The position numbers were made by a program, and so were the translations under genes. This document shows, piece after piece, positions 53,013 to 61,741 of a stretch of DNA of 64,000 nucleotides. A model generated the notes under the pieces. That model saw only the letters and a list, made by a program, of their open reading frames with translations. It was not told the DNA's origin and made no database searches. The DNA is from JBFWRI01 sp050248995. GTDB lineage: Bacteria; Pseudomonadota; Alphaproteobacteria; JAIXQD01. Location: assembly GCA_050248995.1 (NCBI GenBank), contig JBFWRI010000006.1:1-64000 (forward strand). Direction: 5' to 3'. Numbering within the stretch: position 1 is the stretch's first letter; each line of letters opens with the position of its first letter.

Positions 53013-54104
53013 CTATACGGAAGCTACAAGTGAGTCGCCACTGTTAAAGCTATTCCCCCGGATATGGGGCGCAAGGGCAGCAATCAGCTCGGTATATGTC
53101 ATTTGCGGAATATCCACACGGGGGGTCAATTTCAACCATTCCTGTGCCTTAGCCCAGCGCTCGCGGGTATAGTCGCTCAGCGGCGTGGCTGCCGTCAGCA
53201 CCTCGGCGGCTATCTGAACATAATCGCCCTTATAGGCCCCGGCCCCGCACAGGGCGATATCATTACCCGCCGCAAGGCACTGTTCGGTGCGCTCACCAAA
53301 GCTGCCCTTCAGCGCTTCCATGGAAAGATCGTCGGCCATCAGCAGGCCGTTGAAGCCAATCTCGCCGCGAATGATATCGCGGATGATCTTCACCGACATC
53401 GTTGCAGCATAATCGGGGTCTAAATCGGAGTACAGCACATGCGCCGTCATCCCCAGCGGCATATCATTCAACGCCTTGAATGCTGCAAAGTCGCTTTGTG
53501 CCAGCTGGACACGGCTTGCCTTTACCACGGGCAGCTCTGTATGGCTGTCAGCGGTTGCCCGGCCATGGCCCGGCATATGCTTGATAACCGGCAAAATACC
53601 CGCCGACCGCAGTCCTTCGGCATAGGCCCGCCCCAGAACGCTGATGGTATGCGGGTCCTGCGCAAATGCGCGGTCGCCGATCACGCCAGTGTGGGCATCA
53701 TCCGACGGCACATCCAGCATCGGTGCGCAGTTCACATTCACGCCGATTGTCCGCAGCTGTTCGCCCATCAGGTGCCCGCCCGCTGCCGCCAGCTGCTGAC
53801 CGCGCACCGCGCTTTCGTCGTACGCGCGGCCATAGGTATCGGGCGCAGGGTATTCGGCCCACACGGGCTGGCGTAGCCGCGCCACGCGCCCGCCTTCCTG
53901 GTCGATTAAAATCGGTGTGTCGGCACGGCCGGTAATCTGGCAGATTTCATGCACCAGCAGGCGCAGCTGGTCGGGCGATACGCAATTACGCTTGAACAGG
54001 ATAAACCCGAAGGGCGTTTGCTCGCGGTACAGCGTGCGCTCGGCATCGCTTAAAGCGGTACCGGCAACACCGACAATAGCGGATTTAACGGGCGCAGAAG
54101 ACAT
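53013..54104 (-). CDS. nagZ: Beta-N-acetylhexosaminidase (NagZ-type, GH3)
   Basis: 363 residues. LIDQEGGRVARLR, then VIKHMPGHGRATADSHTELP (the GH3 KHFPGHG motif, with the His as acid/base), and the nucleophile Asp in MADDLSMEAL. Cytosolic enzyme of peptidoglycan recycling. Upstream of scpA, a conserved alphaproteobacterial order. Confidence 0.93.
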   Translation of the reverse strand: MSSAPVKSAIVGVAGTALSDAERTLYREQTPFGFILFKRNCVSPDQLRLLVHEICQITGRADTPILIDQEGGRVARLRQPVWAEYPAPDTYGRAYDESAVRGQQLAAAGGHLMGEQLRTIGVNVNCAPMLDVPSDDAHTGVIGDRAFAQDPHTISVLGRAYAEGLRSAGILPVIKHMPGHGRATADSHTELPVVKASRVQLAQSDFAAFKALNDMPLGMTAHVLYSDLDPDYAATMSVKIIRDIIRGEIGFNGLLMADDLSMEALKGSFGERTEQCLAAGNDIALCGAGAYKGDYVQIAAEVLTAATPLSDYTRERWAKAQEWLKLTPRVDIPQMTYTELIAALAPHIRGNSFNSGDSLVASV

Positions 54105-54141
54105 AATCCATTTGTAAAGGGATTACGCCGTTGTGCAAGCC

Positions 54142-54495
54142 TTAGAGCGTTGCGTTTGCTGACGACTTGCGGAGCTTATCAATACCGAAAAGCACCGTAA
54201 TTTTAGGCCGAAACGGCACAAACGGAATGGATGAAGGCGCCCAGCCGTTGTCATCCATCATTTGCTTTGCGCGGGCTGGAGCAACTTCTTTTAAAGCTGC
54301 GTACAATGCTGGCGCTGCACGGCGGCTTTCTCTTAAATCAGGCAAGTACAGATCGCGATAATTCTGGTGATGAAGTGTGCCAGAGTGCTCTTCGATCAAA
54401 ATACTTTGTGCATGAAAGAATCTATCGATCATCGTTTTTGTCGCTTTTTCCAGCGTATCGACGTACCCTTCAGGCATAATAATTTCTTTGCTCAT
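54142..54495 (-). CDS. Unknown protein
   Basis: 117 residues from MSKEIIMPEG. AAGGAT at a fitting distance favours this start over one three codons upstream. Helical, no membrane segment. Not recognised. It lies between the SPOR gene and nagZ, where relatives have no gene. Confidence 0.55.
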   Translation of the reverse strand: MSKEIIMPEGYVDTLEKATKTMIDRFFHAQSILIEEHSGTLHHQNYRDLYLPDLRESRRAAPALYAALKEVAPARAKQMMDDNGWAPSSIPFVPFRPKITVLFGIDKLRKSSANATL

Positions 54496-54541
54496 AACAA
54501 ACATCCTTCTTAAAAATAACTTCTAAAATATGCCCTTAAAT

Positions 54542-55558
54542 TTACTTCGCGAAGATGCAGGCGCCGCCGGTGGCCTTCACGCTGTTACACACGCGTGTGG
54601 CTTCATCCTTGCCCATCGGCTGGCTTTGGATACGCCAGTATGTACCCTTGCCCGGGATATCGGCACGCACCACGGCAAGGTTTACACCCAGATTGCCGTA
54701 TTGGCTTTGCAGCTTGCCCAGCGCACGGTCGGCATTTGCCTTGTCAGGCACGCTGGCTAGCTGAACACGGGTGCCGCCAGCAACCGCCGGGGCAACCTTC
54801 TTTGTTTCAACAATTTTGGGCTCGGCCTTCGGCGCAGGTGCAGCCGGCTTGGTGGCAACAACAGGCGGCGGCGCATCAGCCACGGCAGACGGCATCGCAT
54901 CCAGCACCGTGGTTTCGTTCACGGGCGGCGGTACCGCGCCTTCGGTCGGCGCCAGTTTGGCGAACTTCTGTTCAGGAATCACATCAACCGTTTGCTGCGG
55001 CTTTTCCGATACAACCTTGGTGACAGCGGTCGGGATGTTGGCAGGCTTTTCGGTCGCCAGCGGCATCGGCGGCACAGCGTTCGACGGCTTCTGTTCGCTG
55101 GGTTGCAGCGCCAGTACCATCGGCTGTTCAGCCGGCGGCAGCAGGCGTTCGGTTGCAACCGGCTCACCTTCCGGCGTCAGGCGATTGAACACCAGCTTGT
55201 CCTGGAATGGGATTTCGATGCCGCCCGGATTGGCCGGCTTAATCTTGTACGCATCAGTGCTGGCTTCAATCACCGGCACTTCACTGGTGCTGCCGCTTGA
55301 CAGCGCGAATACGGCCGAGAACGCAATCGCCACAACGCCCAGCGCACCGGCAACCCAATACAAGCGTGTGCGCGGCATCATCTCGTCTGCCGAATACTGC
55401 TGGCGGGTGTAGGTCTGGTTGCCCCAGTACGGGTCAAGCAGCGTGCCCTGAAAATCCTGTACATCATCGCCTGTATCATACGGCTGATTCTGCTGCGCCG
55501 GGTCATAGCCTTGTTGTTGCGCCAGATTGCGATCGTAATACGGATTTGGTGCGTTCAT
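54542..55558 (-). CDS. SPOR-domain membrane protein
   Basis: 338 residues. Hydrophilic N-terminus, one membrane helix (about 70-88), a Pro/Ala-rich linker, and a C-terminal SPOR domain (RVQLASVPDKANADRALGKL to the end). SPOR domains bind denuded glycan at the division site. Upstream of nagZ, as usual in alphaproteobacteria. Confidence 0.85.
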   Translation of the reverse strand: MNAPNPYYDRNLAQQQGYDPAQQNQPYDTGDDVQDFQGTLLDPYWGNQTYTRQQYSADEMMPRTRLYWVAGALGVVAIAFSAVFALSSGSTSEVPVIEASTDAYKIKPANPGGIEIPFQDKLVFNRLTPEGEPVATERLLPPAEQPMVLALQPSEQKPSNAVPPMPLATEKPANIPTAVTKVVSEKPQQTVDVIPEQKFAKLAPTEGAVPPPVNETTVLDAMPSAVADAPPPVVATKPAAPAPKAEPKIVETKKVAPAVAGGTRVQLASVPDKANADRALGKLQSQYGNLGVNLAVVRADIPGKGTYWRIQSQPMGKDEATRVCNSVKATGGACIFAK

Positions 55559-55701
55559 GGGGTATCGCCCTTCAGGTTAAAATGTCTGGCCATATTAGTA
55601 CCGCCGCGCCGGGTGCGTGTGCAAGCAATGAATTACTTACACCCCGTTTTTAAAGGGAATAATAGCCATTAACGAACGGCGTTAACCTTGTTTGATTCGA
55701 G

Positions 55702-56880
55702 CTAAGCCGCGTAATTCAACACCGTAGTGCCGGTCAGGCGTTTATGGGTGGCAATCACATAATGGTCGGTCATGCCGCCGATGTAATCGCCGATGGCGCG
55801 CTCGATGCCCTCGTCGCGCATGCGGTATTCGGGGGACAGCTGGTCAGTATCCTTCATTAGAGCCGCAAACAGTTCGGTGACTGTGCGTGTCGCCCCGACG
55901 CGCATCTCTTTCAGGCGCGGGTGGCGATACACGTTGTCCAGCATGAACTTCTTCAGTTTCTTGATCTCGTCCCATGTCGCCGGGGCAAAGTCGCCGACCG
56001 TAAACCCGGCATTGCGGATATCATCAGCCGACGACGGCTTTATCTTGGCAAGATTGGCCTTGGTATTGGCGACAGCGTCGGCCACCCACAACCCGATCAC
56101 GTGGCGCACGGCATAACTGACGCGGCCACGTTCATCCTCGCTCCACAGCTTGGCTTCGCCGCCATCCAGCACATCCTTGTAAAACGGCATGCTGCGGATT
56201 TGCTCGAACGTCAGCAGCCCAGCGCGGAACGCATCATCCACATCGTGTGCGTTATAGGCGATATCGTCCGAAATAGCCGCCAGCTGCGCTTCCAGCGAAG
56301 CGTGGCCGTCAAGGCGCAGGTCCATTTTCTTGTCGAAATCGCGAATGGTCGGCCCGCGTTCGTTCGCGGCGATAGGGCCGTTGTGTTTTAAAATGCCTTC
56401 CAGCGTATCCCAGCACAGGTTCAGGCCCGGCTGGTCATTATACGGGCGCTCGATCACCATCAGCGCACGCAGCGCCTGTTCGTTGTGGTCAAAACCGCCA
56501 ACGGCTTTCATGCACTCGTCCAGCGCATCCTCGCCTGTGTGGCCGAACGGCGGGTGGCCGATGTCATGCGCCAGCGCGCAGCATTCGGCAAGGTCTTCAT
56601 CCAGCTTCAGGATACGCGCCATCGACCGACTGATCTGCGCCACTTCCATCGAATGCGTCAGGCGGGTGCGGAAGTAATCGCCCTGCCCGTCGATGAAAAC
56701 CTGCGTCTTGCCTTTCAGCTTGCGGAAACTGCCCGAATGGATGACGCGGTCACGGTCGCGCTGCGTGGGCGTGCGGTTATCGCCTTCGTCAATCGGCTGC
56801 AAACGTTGCACATCCTTGCGGGGCTGCACCGCATACGGCGCACGAACAAGCTCCAGATTTCCGTATTTAACAGTTGTCAT
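55702..56880 (-). CDS. dgt: dGTP triphosphohydrolase-like HD protein
   Basis: 392 residues. HD-domain: RTRLTHSMEVAQISRS, AHDIGHPPFGHTGE (His-Asp pair), and SDDIAYNAHDVDD. Hydrolyses dNTPs to deoxynucleosides and triphosphate. The start overlaps the stop of the methyltransferase gene (ATGA). Confidence 0.92.
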   Translation of the reverse strand: MTTVKYGNLELVRAPYAVQPRKDVQRLQPIDEGDNRTPTQRDRDRVIHSGSFRKLKGKTQVFIDGQGDYFRTRLTHSMEVAQISRSMARILKLDEDLAECCALAHDIGHPPFGHTGEDALDECMKAVGGFDHNEQALRALMVIERPYNDQPGLNLCWDTLEGILKHNGPIAANERGPTIRDFDKKMDLRLDGHASLEAQLAAISDDIAYNAHDVDDAFRAGLLTFEQIRSMPFYKDVLDGGEAKLWSEDERGRVSYAVRHVIGLWVADAVANTKANLAKIKPSSADDIRNAGFTVGDFAPATWDEIKKLKKFMLDNVYRHPRLKEMRVGATRTVTELFAALMKDTDQLSPEYRMRDEGIERAIGDYIGGMTDHYVIATHKRLTGTTVLNYAA

Positions 56881-57593
56881 GGCAATGCCTTTCCCCCGCG
56901 CAGCACGGCTTCCGCCCCGTCTGTATAACTACCGTCTTCCTTGTGTAAAATAAAGTCCGGCAACACGGCCAGTGGCGTTTTTCTGCCCATGATACCACGC
57001 ACAATCAGGCGCTTGGCAGGCTTGGCGCTTGCTGCCCGAATGGGCAGCACTTCGATCGCCCCCATCCCATTCATCAGGCCAAGTGTTTCCTGCAGCATGG
57101 CCGGCGGAATAATCAGCGTCAGCTCGCCTTCCGGCTTCAGCATGCGCCGTGCGGCTTTAAACCACCCGGCCAGCGGTACCGTCAGCGCGTGCGCCTTGTT
57201 GCGCGTTTCGTGCGGCGATGCACTGAAATCAGCATCATCGTAAAACGGCGGGTTGAAGAAAACATGGTCGTATTCCTGCGGGTCGAATGTCAGCGCTGTT
57301 TCAACGTCGCCCTCAATAATTCCAAATGGTGCCGCGTTGGCATCCATATTGGCCTCGGCCAGATTCCGCAGTGTCGCATCAGGTTCAAGGCCGATTCCGC
57401 TCAGGCCCATCACGCGCGCATTCAGGCACAGCAGCGCCGCGCCAGTGCCGCACCCCAGCTCCGCGACGCGCTGGTACTTATCGGCCCGTACGGCAGCGGC
57501 CAGCAATACCGGGTCAACAGCTACACGATAACCTTCCGCCGGCTGCCGCAGCTGGATCCGCCCGCCCAAAAGCTTATCTGTAGTTGTTTCCAT
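56877..57593 (-). CDS. TrmN6-like tRNA1(Val) adenine-N6 methyltransferase
   Basis: 238 residues. SAM-binding AELGCGTGAALLCL and the amino-methyltransferase NPPF in VFFNPPFYDDAD. Likely modifies A37 of tRNA-Val or a similar adenine; the exact target is inferred from family. Divergent from ispB. Confidence 0.8.
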   Translation of the reverse strand: METTTDKLLGGRIQLRQPAEGYRVAVDPVLLAAAVRADKYQRVAELGCGTGAALLCLNARVMGLSGIGLEPDATLRNLAEANMDANAAPFGIIEGDVETALTFDPQEYDHVFFNPPFYDDADFSASPHETRNKAHALTVPLAGWFKAARRMLKPEGELTLIIPPAMLQETLGLMNGMGAIEVLPIRAASAKPAKRLIVRGIMGRKTPLAVLPDFILHKEDGSYTDGAEAVLRGGKALP

Positions 57594-57599
57594 ATATGG

Positions 57600-57628
57600 C
57601 TGACATTAGGCACAGAAAGGGCTATATA
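57600..57628 (+). promoter_or_regulatory. ispB promoter, nearly leaderless
   Basis: CTGACA (57600-57605) and TATATA (57623-57628), 17 bases apart, predict a transcript start near 57635, three bases before the ATG at 57638. Confidence 0.5.
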
Positions 57629-57637
57629 CAAGCCGTT

Positions 57638-58660
57638 ATGCCAACCGTTGTTCCTTTTGAAGCCGCAAAACGCCCCGATCCCGAAGCGGCCCTGACCGCA
57701 CTGGTCAACCTGGTGGCCGACGACCTGCAGGCCGTCAACCAACTAATCATCGAGCGCCTGCATAGCCCGGTGACGTTAATCCCCGAGGTGGCGAAGTATC
57801 TTGTCGGCGCCGGCGGCAAGCGCCTGCGCCCGGTCCTCACTCTTGCCGCTGCCAAGCTGTGCGGCAACTGTGATCACCGCGCCCACCAACTGGCTGCCTC
57901 GGTCGAATTCATCCATACCGCCACGTTGCTGCACGATGATGTTGTCGATGAATCCGACATGCGGCGGGGCAACCCCAGCGCCAATACCGTGTTTGGCAAC
58001 CAGGCCAGCGTGCTGGTCGGCGACTTCCTGTTCAGCCGGGCATTCCAGCTGATGGTGGAAGATGGCTCGCTGGAAACACTCGGCATCCTGTCGAACGCCA
58101 GCGCCACCATTGCCGAAGGCGAAGTGCTGCAGCTGATGACCAGCAACGACGCCAGCACATCCGAACAAGCCTATTATGACGTCATCCGCTGCAAAACCGC
58201 CGAACTGTTTGCCGCCGCCTGCCAAGTGGGTGCCGTTGTTGCCGGCGCACACCCGTCGAAGGTCGAAGCGTTGCGCAGTTACGGCCACAACCTTGGCATC
58301 GCCTTCCAGATTGTCGATGACGTGCTGGATTACTCGGCGCATCAGGCCAAACTGGGCAAAATCGTGGGCGACGACTTCCGCGAAGGCAAGCTGACCCTGC
58401 CCGTTATTCTGGCCATTGCCCGCGGTGACGAAACCGAGCGCGCCTTCTGGCACCGTACGCTGGATGACCACCAGCAGACCGATGCCGATTTCGCGCAGGC
58501 GCAGACCTATCTGCAAAAGCACCATACCCTGAGCGACAGCATAGCGCGCGCCAAGCACTATGCCGCCATCGCCCGCGACGCACTGGGTATCCTGCCCGCG
58601 ACGCCGCTGCGCACAGCGCTGCAGGATGTCGTTGATTTCGTGGTAAACCGCGAATACTAA
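57638..58660 (+). CDS. ispB: Octaprenyl diphosphate synthase-like (trans-isoprenyl)
   Basis: 340 residues from MPTVVPFEAAK. First Asp-rich motif LLHDDVVDESDMRRG, second IVDDVLDY, as in IspB/SdsA. It makes the side chain of ubiquinone. The start at 57638 agrees with the promoter; a longer frame to 57584 has none. Confidence 0.93.
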   Translation: MPTVVPFEAAKRPDPEAALTALVNLVADDLQAVNQLIIERLHSPVTLIPEVAKYLVGAGGKRLRPVLTLAAAKLCGNCDHRAHQLAASVEFIHTATLLHDDVVDESDMRRGNPSANTVFGNQASVLVGDFLFSRAFQLMVEDGSLETLGILSNASATIAEGEVLQLMTSNDASTSEQAYYDVIRCKTAELFAAACQVGAVVAGAHPSKVEALRSYGHNLGIAFQIVDDVLDYSAHQAKLGKIVGDDFREGKLTLPVILAIARGDETERAFWHRTLDDHQQTDADFAQAQTYLQKHHTLSDSIARAKHYAAIARDALGILPATPLRTALQDVVDFVVNREY

Positions 58661-58697
58661 GCGGCCATTTCCCGGTATTAGTTTCGCGCCATGCCAC

Positions 58698-58703
58698 TAT
58701 AGT
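58698..58703 (+). promoter_or_regulatory. -10 box for a leaderless start at 58710
   Basis: TATAGT ends six bases before the ATG; no Shine-Dalgarno. The -35 is not clear. Confidence 0.35.
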
Positions 58704-58709
58704 CGCGCC

Positions 58710-59633
58710 ATGAGCTTTATTACCTACATTCCCGGCCTGCAGGACCCGACGCAGGTGGATGGCGTATCGCAGTCGATCAAGTCGCAGTTCCTCAAGGACA
58801 GCGGTTTTTCCGGCACAAACATCCATTACCAGACAGCCGCCAACCCGGCCCCGCAAACCATGACCGAGATGGCCGACAAGGTTGCCAAACGCCTGATCGA
58901 ACAACAGCAGCGAACCGGCTATCCTGGTATTGTTGTGGCCAGCAGCGTTGGCGCCGCCGTGATGATGCGTGCCGCGCAGATGATCACCGAACAGGGTTAT
59001 GCCCTGCCCCATGTAGTGATGATCAATCCTGTGGCTGATCCTGTTGAAACCATCCGCAACGCGGTTGGCGAAAATGTATTTGAAGCCCTGCGCACCGGCC
59101 ACAAGCTGCAAAAGATCGACATGCCTGTTGCGGGTGGTGGCACTTATCCTATCACGACGGCCCTGCTGAAAGACATGCTTGCTTATCGCGACCGGCCAAC
59201 TGGCACCTTCCCTTCATTGCAGGTGCTGACCGGCGCCGTTGATCCTCTTTGCAATGATGACGAAGCCCAGCGCATTACCGCCACACTGTTGGCAGAGCGC
59301 AAATTCTTCCCGGTTATCTGGCAAGGCGGCCATACCGAAAACAATGCCGAACGCCATGGTGACCTGCTGAAGGCCATTCATCAGGCGGCCGACATCGGCA
59401 GCAGCAAGGGTGCATGGAACGCCGTCATCAACTTTACCGACCGCATATTTGGCGCAACCGGCCTGCACAAGGCCAAGCGCACCCGCATCAACACACTGCG
59501 TGACCAGCTGCATGCACTGAAGCCGGAAGAACAGGTTCGCTATAAAGCCATCAAGCATGAAATGGCCACACTGCGGGCCACACGTGTCACTCCCCGCCGT
59601 AAAACCCTGCGTGCACATCAATACGGCGCCTAA
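58710..59633 (+). CDS. Alpha/beta-hydrolase-like protein, unknown substrate
   Basis: 307 residues. GIVVASSVGAAVMM resembles a nucleophile elbow with Ala in place of the first Gly (ASSVG), then LTGAVDPLCND (Asp) and WQGGHTEN (His) give a plausible triad in order. A basic C-terminal tail (about 250-307) follows. Not assigned to a family. Not followed by a coupled gene. Confidence 0.65.
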   Translation: MSFITYIPGLQDPTQVDGVSQSIKSQFLKDSGFSGTNIHYQTAANPAPQTMTEMADKVAKRLIEQQQRTGYPGIVVASSVGAAVMMRAAQMITEQGYALPHVVMINPVADPVETIRNAVGENVFEALRTGHKLQKIDMPVAGGGTYPITTALLKDMLAYRDRPTGTFPSLQVLTGAVDPLCNDDEAQRITATLLAERKFFPVIWQGGHTENNAERHGDLLKAIHQAADIGSSKGAWNAVINFTDRIFGATGLHKAKRTRINTLRDQLHALKPEEQVRYKAIKHEMATLRATRVTPRRKTLRAHQYGA

Positions 59634-59662
59634 CCCGTTGTATTTGTTCAACGCCCTGAGTG

Positions 59663-59668
59663 TATAAT
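59663..59668 (+). promoter_or_regulatory. -10 box upstream of the TIKI-like pair
   Basis: TATAAT, a perfect consensus, 40 bases before the ATG at 59709; a -35 is not clear (TTGTAT at 59638 with a 19-base spacer). Confidence 0.4.
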
Positions 59669-59708
59669 TAAGCTCTCATTTACGCGCCTCGCCGAAGCTT
59701 GTTTTATT

Positions 59709-60734
59709 ATGAGCCAAAGCAATATGCCGCTACCACCGCCCCGGCATCCCAAGGGTGCCAATAGTCTGGTGCAACTGATGCAGCAGCATGCGGCGATTGT
59801 TTTTGGCGAAAACCATGGTGCGACATCCGCCATTAAAAATTACCGCCGGATTTTTTCTGCCGCCGCACAGGCAGGCGCTTCTGCAGTATATATTGAGTTG
59901 CCTCAGGATGCACTAACCCTGCTTCACCGCATGGGTGGCGGGATGCTGACAGATGATATTGCCAGGGACCCGGAAAAGCTGGAAGCATTTTTCAATAAAT
60001 GGGAACTAGAAGCCGAAAGCCCGATTCCGCGCGTCAGAGACCACGCCATCAATGTCCTCTTCGGCAGCCTTAGCTCTTATTACAATGTTGAGCTTACATC
60101 ATGGGACATGCGCGACAAGAATTCGCGCATGCTGGATGCCGTATTGTCCATAACACAGCGGCTTGAGGGCAAATACAGGGACCTGGCAGATATTGACTAC
60201 CTGCAACACCCCGAGTTCACTGCAGAGATCCCAAAAATAGCCAGCTTTGTGAAAACGACGCCGGAAGAAGTACAGCAGATGCTTGCCGCATATATTAAAG
60301 CTGCGCAGGAAAACAGGTATGATGATTATATTACCCAGCAGCTGCGAAGTCGCGTTCTGGACGGTGACCGAAAGGCCACTCGTACGATTATTGATCGTCA
60401 TAAGGGTGGCCCGATTGTTGTTATCGCCGGCCTGGATCATAGCAACCTTGTTGATGGACGAAAAAACGACTTTGAAGAAGTCGATCTTGATGACGCCCTG
60501 AAACTCGTCCTAGGTCAAAAAAAGGTCTGCACCGTTGGCATTAACAAGGATTCATTTAGCGAGAACAATCCCGACTATACACTATCAGCAGGCGGCCAGC
60601 TTAGGCCGAATTATGATGTACTCAATCAACCCGCGCCCGCGATTGATGAAGAAAAGCTGGCGAAGAAGCATGGCCTGCTTGGTGCGCGCAACAAAGCACG
60701 AACCCTGAAATTTGGGTCGGGTGGTGGATCATGA
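59709..60734 (+). CDS. TIKI/ChaN-like superfamily protein (pair member 1)
   Basis: 341 residues. GENH at 33-36, Glu 63 in YIELP, WDMR at 132-135 and GLDH at 241-244 are spaced as in ChaN/EreA/TIKI-type proteins, where these Glu and His residues form the active or metal site. No signal peptide. Shares LDDALKLVLGQKKVCTV and LRPNYDVLNQPAPAIDEEKL with the next gene. Function unknown; a hydrolase is inferred. Stop overlaps the next start (ATGA). Confidence 0.7.
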   Translation: MSQSNMPLPPPRHPKGANSLVQLMQQHAAIVFGENHGATSAIKNYRRIFSAAAQAGASAVYIELPQDALTLLHRMGGGMLTDDIARDPEKLEAFFNKWELEAESPIPRVRDHAINVLFGSLSSYYNVELTSWDMRDKNSRMLDAVLSITQRLEGKYRDLADIDYLQHPEFTAEIPKIASFVKTTPEEVQQMLAAYIKAAQENRYDDYITQQLRSRVLDGDRKATRTIIDRHKGGPIVVIAGLDHSNLVDGRKNDFEEVDLDDALKLVLGQKKVCTVGINKDSFSENNPDYTLSAGGQLRPNYDVLNQPAPAIDEEKLAKKHGLLGARNKARTLKFGSGGGS

Positions 60735-61729
60735 CACAAGGTCTGCATCCCCGGCGCAGCGCTCACGGTATCAAGTCGGCCGGCGACGTGGTGCGCCGTC
60801 ACCATGTTACCATTTTTAGTGAGCATCACGATGAAGCCGAAACGCTTATAAGCTACGAACAGGTTTTCGCAGCGGCAGCAGCCGGGGGCGCGAAAACGAT
60901 TTACCTTGAAGTCTCGGAACACATGGCGTCTGAAGCTGAGAACATGCGCCTTATCTATCTTGCGCGTGATGAATACGCTGAACCGCAAGCAATCGATGCT
61001 CTTATCCAGAACTGTAAAAGACTGGTACTTGAAGACTCAACAAACCACTTAGCTCACAGGTGGTATATTACCGGCTTGGCCATGAAACATGGCCTTAAAA
61101 TTCGCGGCTGGGATAATCGTACAAAACAAGAAAGTATTATATCATCATTCAGCAGGCAGGTTAGAAGCGCCCGCATTGCGAGTGAAAAGCTACCGCCTGC
61201 CGATGCGGCATTGCTGCCTAATGTTTCTGTCCGGGAAACGGCAAAAGAAGCTGGCTGCTCTGAAGCAGATGTTCGTGAAGAAATTACGTGTATTTTGAAC
61301 GCCGTTGAGAACGGCACCTATGAAGACTATATGGCTGAGTTTTCACGCAAGCGTATTCTGGGAAAAGACAAGCTCGCTGTAGATGCCGTTATCCGTCAGC
61401 ATGAGGCTGGTGATGGCCCGATTGTGATTATTGCGGGTAAAAATCACGGTACACGGGTTGACTCGCGCCGTGATGGCTTTGACGAGATTGACCTTGATGA
61501 TGCTTTCAAGCTGGCATTCGGCCAGCAGAATGTATGCACGGTCGATATAACACCCAGTACCAGCCAGCTACACCTGACCGATTATATCATGCTGATAAAT
61601 GGGCAAATAAAGCCGAATTACTTCGTCCTTGACCAGCCAGAGCCGGTCGTTGATGAAGCAGCCTTAGCCGCCAAACACGGTCTGGCCGAAGCACGGCGCA
61701 AGGCCGCCGCACTTAAGTTTGATTTCTAA
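60731..61729 (+). CDS. TIKI/ChaN-like superfamily protein (pair member 2)
   Basis: 332 residues. SEHH at 30-33 (Ser for the first Gly), Glu 60 in YLEV, WDNR, and AGKNHGTRVD correspond to the motifs of its neighbour, as do LDDAFKLAFGQQNVCTV and IKPNYFVLDQPEP. Diverged tandem copy, translationally coupled. No signal peptide. Confidence 0.7.
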   Translation: MTQGLHPRRSAHGIKSAGDVVRRHHVTIFSEHHDEAETLISYEQVFAAAAAGGAKTIYLEVSEHMASEAENMRLIYLARDEYAEPQAIDALIQNCKRLVLEDSTNHLAHRWYITGLAMKHGLKIRGWDNRTKQESIISSFSRQVRSARIASEKLPPADAALLPNVSVRETAKEAGCSEADVREEITCILNAVENGTYEDYMAEFSRKRILGKDKLAVDAVIRQHEAGDGPIVIIAGKNHGTRVDSRRDGFDEIDLDDAFKLAFGQQNVCTVDITPSTSQLHLTDYIMLINGQIKPNYFVLDQPEPVVDEAALAAKHGLAEARRKAAALKFDF

Positions 61730-61741
61730 TTCCAGTTAGAC

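Noticed and set aside
57776..58558. 260-codon frame opposite ispB
   Set aside because: Antisense to a well-conserved prenyltransferase; no independent evidence.
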